DNA from: an uncultured Oscillibacter sp.
GTDB taxonomy: Bacteria; Bacillota; Clostridia; Oscillospirales; Oscillospiraceae
Reading direction: 5' to 3'
Length of the DNA stretch: 7,244 nucleotides
NCBI GenBank assembly: GCA_910588005.1
Contig: CAJUQM010000079.1
Coordinates: 1 to 7,244, forward strand
The translations under genes and the position numbers were made by a program. This document shows, one piece after another, positions 5,204-7,244 of the stretch. Under the pieces are notes generated by a model. The model was not told where the DNA came from, made no database searches, and worked only from the letters and a program-made list of their open reading frames with translations. Within the stretch, counting starts at the first letter, position 1; every line of letters starts with the position of its first letter.

Positions 5204-7244
5204 ATGAAGAGAATCCATTTCTCCCTCACCCGCGTGACGGCGCTGCTTCTGGCGCTGGTGTGTGTACTGGGGCTGCTGCCCGGCACAGCCTTCGCCGCCC
5301 CGCCGGACACCATCAAGCTGGAAAACTGCTCGTATAACGGCGTCCAATACGACTCCCCGGCCCTGGGAACGTGTCGCCTGCAGCAGATGCGCTTCGACCT
5401 CAGCGGTAAGAGCGCCATGGGGTTCTGCGCGGAAAAGGGCAAGGGCATGGGCCACTCCCTGGAGGGCCACACCTGGGGCAATCCCCAGACCATTTCCGAC
5501 CCCACCGTCAAAACCATGATGGCGTACTTTTACGCACATTCCACCGGCGTGTTCACGGATCAGGCCCACGCCCTGGGCGTGGACGATGTGTGGGACAGCG
5601 ACTACACCTGGACCATGAACGCCTGGGTGCAGGCCGTCGTCTGGCGCTACAAGGCCGGTTCGCTCTCCGACCCTGTGACCGCCTGCGCCGAGGAACTGAT
5701 GTACGTCTACAACAATCTGGAGCACACGAACTACTCCAGCATTGATGACACCATGGACGGTAGATCGTTCCGCGACCGCGCCCAATATATCCTCGACCTG
5801 GGACAGCAGGGCGTGTGGGGCGAGTGCGAAGTCCGCGAGTATGCCTACACCGGCCCCGGCTCCAGCTACCATCCCTCCAATGATGTGCAGGCCGTCATGG
5901 TGGGCGAACTGAACGTCACCCGCGAGAAGTACGAACTCACCGTTAAGAAGGTGGACTCTACCAACCCCAACAAGGGCCTTGCCGGGGCGCGCTTCAAGGT
6001 GGCGTCCGAAAACGGCTCCTTCTCCAAGGAAGTCGTGACCGGGCAGGATGGGACCTACACCCTGTCCGCCCTGGATGCCGGGACCTATGCCGTGACAGAG
6101 CTGGAGGCCCCGGAGGGCTATGAGATCGACAACGCCGGGCCGCAGTACGTTGTTCTGCCCAACGGCAGCAACACCACTGTAACCGTCACCTTCACCGATA
6201 CCCCGGAGATCACCGGCGAGGGCAGCATCCGCAAGGTAGACGCGGACGATCCCACCAAGGGCCTCGCGGGGGCCATCATCAAAATCACCGGCGTGGACAA
6301 TGACTTCACCGGAACATACGTCACTGGCACAGGCGGCTACCTGACAGACGTTCCCTGGAAGGATATGCCCCTGGGCAGCTACACCGCCGAGGAGGTCACT
6401 CCCCCGGAGGGCTACACCAAAAGCCCGGATGTCAGCAAGACCAAGCAGACCTTTGTCTGGGATGGCAAGACCGATGTAGCCCTGGTTTTTGAAAATGACG
6501 CCAAGGTGAAGGTCAAACTCATCAAGCTGGATGACAGCGACAACCCCCTCCCCGGCGCTGTGTTCAATATCATCAAGGACGGCCAGGTCATCGGCACCGA
6601 GGCCACCAAAGCGGACGGCTCCATCACCGTCACCGATGTGACCGAGGGAATGTACGCCTTCGTGGAGGTGTCTGCACCTGCCCCCTATGCCACACTTACC
6701 GAGCCTGTAATCGCCCATGTGGATCAGGCCACCGTCAACGGCGGCGGAACTGTCACTGTAACGGCGGCGGACAAGAAACTGCCCAGCCTCACCATCCTCA
6801 AGCGGGACGCCCAGACCAAGGAGGTCATTCCCGGCACCGTCTTTGAGATCAAGGGTATCCATTTCCATTACCACGATGATGTGACCACCGGGCCGGACGG
6901 CAGGGCCGTCCTGACCAATATCCCCATGGACAGCTATGAGGTAACGGAGAAGTCCGTCCCCGACCCCTACGTTGTGGGCGAGGAACCCACGCAGACCATC
7001 TACCTCGGCCCCGGCGAGAACCGGGAGCTGATCTTTGACAACCTGAAGCAGCCCGTCCTGAAAATCTCCAAGGTGGAGCAGGGGACCAACACCCCCATCC
7101 CCGGCACCGTGTTCACCGTGGAGGGCATCGACAGCGACTACCGCCACGATGTGACCACCGAGGCGGACGGCTTCGCCACTCTGCGCGTTGCCCCCGGCAG
7201 CTACCGGGTGACGGAGAAGTCCGTCCCCGAACCCTATTGTCTGC
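5204..7244 (+). CDS. Thioester-domain, multi-Cna_B surface adhesin/pilin (5' part)
   Basis: The frame is open from ATG 5204 to the right edge (680 residues, no stop), so the C-terminus and any LPxTG-like motif are missing. Residues 1-31 are a signal peptide (cleavage near AFA). Residues about 35-240 look like a thioester domain (TQXA type): GFCAEKG with Cys75 and WVQAVVW with Gln143 would form the internal Cys-Gln thioester used to bind host surfaces covalently. Cna_B (SpaA-type) repeats follow, starting near residues 243, 341, 434, 528 and 618; the last is cut. Each has a K-x-(D/E) first strand and a Glu before a P-x-x-Y or similar turn (TELEAPEGY, AEEVTPPEGY, VEVSAPAPY, TEKSVPDPY, TEKSVPEPY). 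These are the Lys and catalytic Glu of intramolecular isopeptide bonds. It is the probable substrate of the sortase at 3333-4196. Confidence 0.9.
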   Translation, partial: MKRIHFSLTRVTALLLALVCVLGLLPGTAFAAPPDTIKLENCSYNGVQYDSPALGTCRLQQMRFDLSGKSAMGFCAEKGKGMGHSLEGHTWGNPQTISDPTVKTMMAYFYAHSTGVFTDQAHALGVDDVWDSDYTWTMNAWVQAVVWRYKAGSLSDPVTACAEELMYVYNNLEHTNYSSIDDTMDGRSFRDRAQYILDLGQQGVWGECEVREYAYTGPGSSYHPSNDVQAVMVGELNVTREKYELTVKKVDSTNPNKGLAGARFKVASENGSFSKEVVTGQDGTYTLSALDAGTYAVTELEAPEGYEIDNAGPQYVVLPNGSNTTVTVTFTDTPEITGEGSIRKVDADDPTKGLAGAIIKITGVDNDFTGTYVTGTGGYLTDVPWKDMPLGSYTAEEVTPPEGYTKSPDVSKTKQTFVWDGKTDVALVFENDAKVKVKLIKLDDSDNPLPGAVFNIIKDGQVIGTEATKADGSITVTDVTEGMYAFVEVSAPAPYATLTEPVIAHVDQATVNGGGTVTVTAADKKLPSLTILKRDAQTKEVIPGTVFEIKGIHFHYHDDVTTGPDGRAVLTNIPMDSYEVTEKSVPDPYVVGEEPTQTIYLGPGENRELIFDNLKQPVLKISKVEQGTNTPIPGTVFTVEGIDSDYRHDVTTEADGFATLRVAPGSYRVTEKSVPEPYCL
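6785..7244 (+). repeat. Tandem Cna_B repeat unit (fourth and fifth copies)
   Basis: The fourth and fifth Cna_B units are similar at the DNA level. The 20-mer ACGGAGAAGTCCGTCCCCGA occurs at 6944-6963 and 7211-7230, 267 bases apart. GTGACCACCG occurs at 6881 and 7151, 270 bases apart, so one codon was gained or lost between them. Shared protein motifs are IPGTVF, DVTT and VTEKSVP. The second unit is cut by the window edge, and more copies may follow. Confidence 0.75.

Noticed and set aside
5147..7147. 666-residue open frame on the minus strand
   Set aside because: It lies antisense to the adhesin, whose signal peptide, thioester motifs and Cna_B repeats are clear. Its translation is low-complexity Gly/Val/Leu/His, as expected from the complement of GC-rich codons.
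1..7244. CRISPR array, tRNA, rRNA or insertion sequence
   Set aside because: I saw no regularly spaced short repeats, tRNA-like arms, rRNA sequence or transposase. The only clear repeats are the coding Cna_B units and one short repeat pair around the terminator.

Overview
The window is GC-rich (one 60-base line in the spoVG-like gene hand-counts to 39 G+C). It is densely coded on the + strand only, with strong AGGAGG-type ribosome binding sites and Gram-positive surface proteins. This fits a GC-rich gut Clostridia (Oscillospiraceae-like) host. A DUF3849-family gene, an AbrB-like protein and a SpoVG-like protein next to sortase and Cna_B genes are typical of the accessory part of Firmicutes integrative conjugative elements. 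That assignment is inference from gene content: no integrase, relaxase or attachment site lies in the window.

Layout. Bases 1-155 are the 3' end of an unidentified gene whose product ends in a QLNLF peptide. Bases 186-2345 hold a tight cytoplasmic cluster. It starts with a 174-aa protein with two AbrB-like halves around a cysteine cluster. An overlapping DUF3849-family gene follows. Then comes an unusual reading frame in which an AT-rich, unrecognised 167-residue segment runs without a stop into a SpoVG-family protein that keeps its own strong ribosome binding site. Bases 2361-5121 encode three exported proteins: a single-pass membrane protein, a class D-like sortase, and a Big2-like/CAP-domain protein. 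A strong intrinsic terminator (5141-5173) follows. At 5204 a large adhesin begins and runs off the right edge. It has a signal peptide, a thioester domain and at least five Cna_B repeats.

How the parts may work together. The first cluster looks regulatory or nucleic-acid associated. The second builds a cell-surface apparatus in which the sortase would anchor or polymerise the Cna_B adhesin, with the CAP protein and the membrane protein as surface accessories. The most unusual points are the in-frame fusion/nesting of the unknown domain with SpoVG, the terminator placed only about 30 bases before the adhesin start, and the adhesin's apparent mix of Lys-Asp and Lys-Asn isopeptide domains. The window cuts both the first and last genes, so the cell-wall sorting motif of the adhesin cannot be seen.
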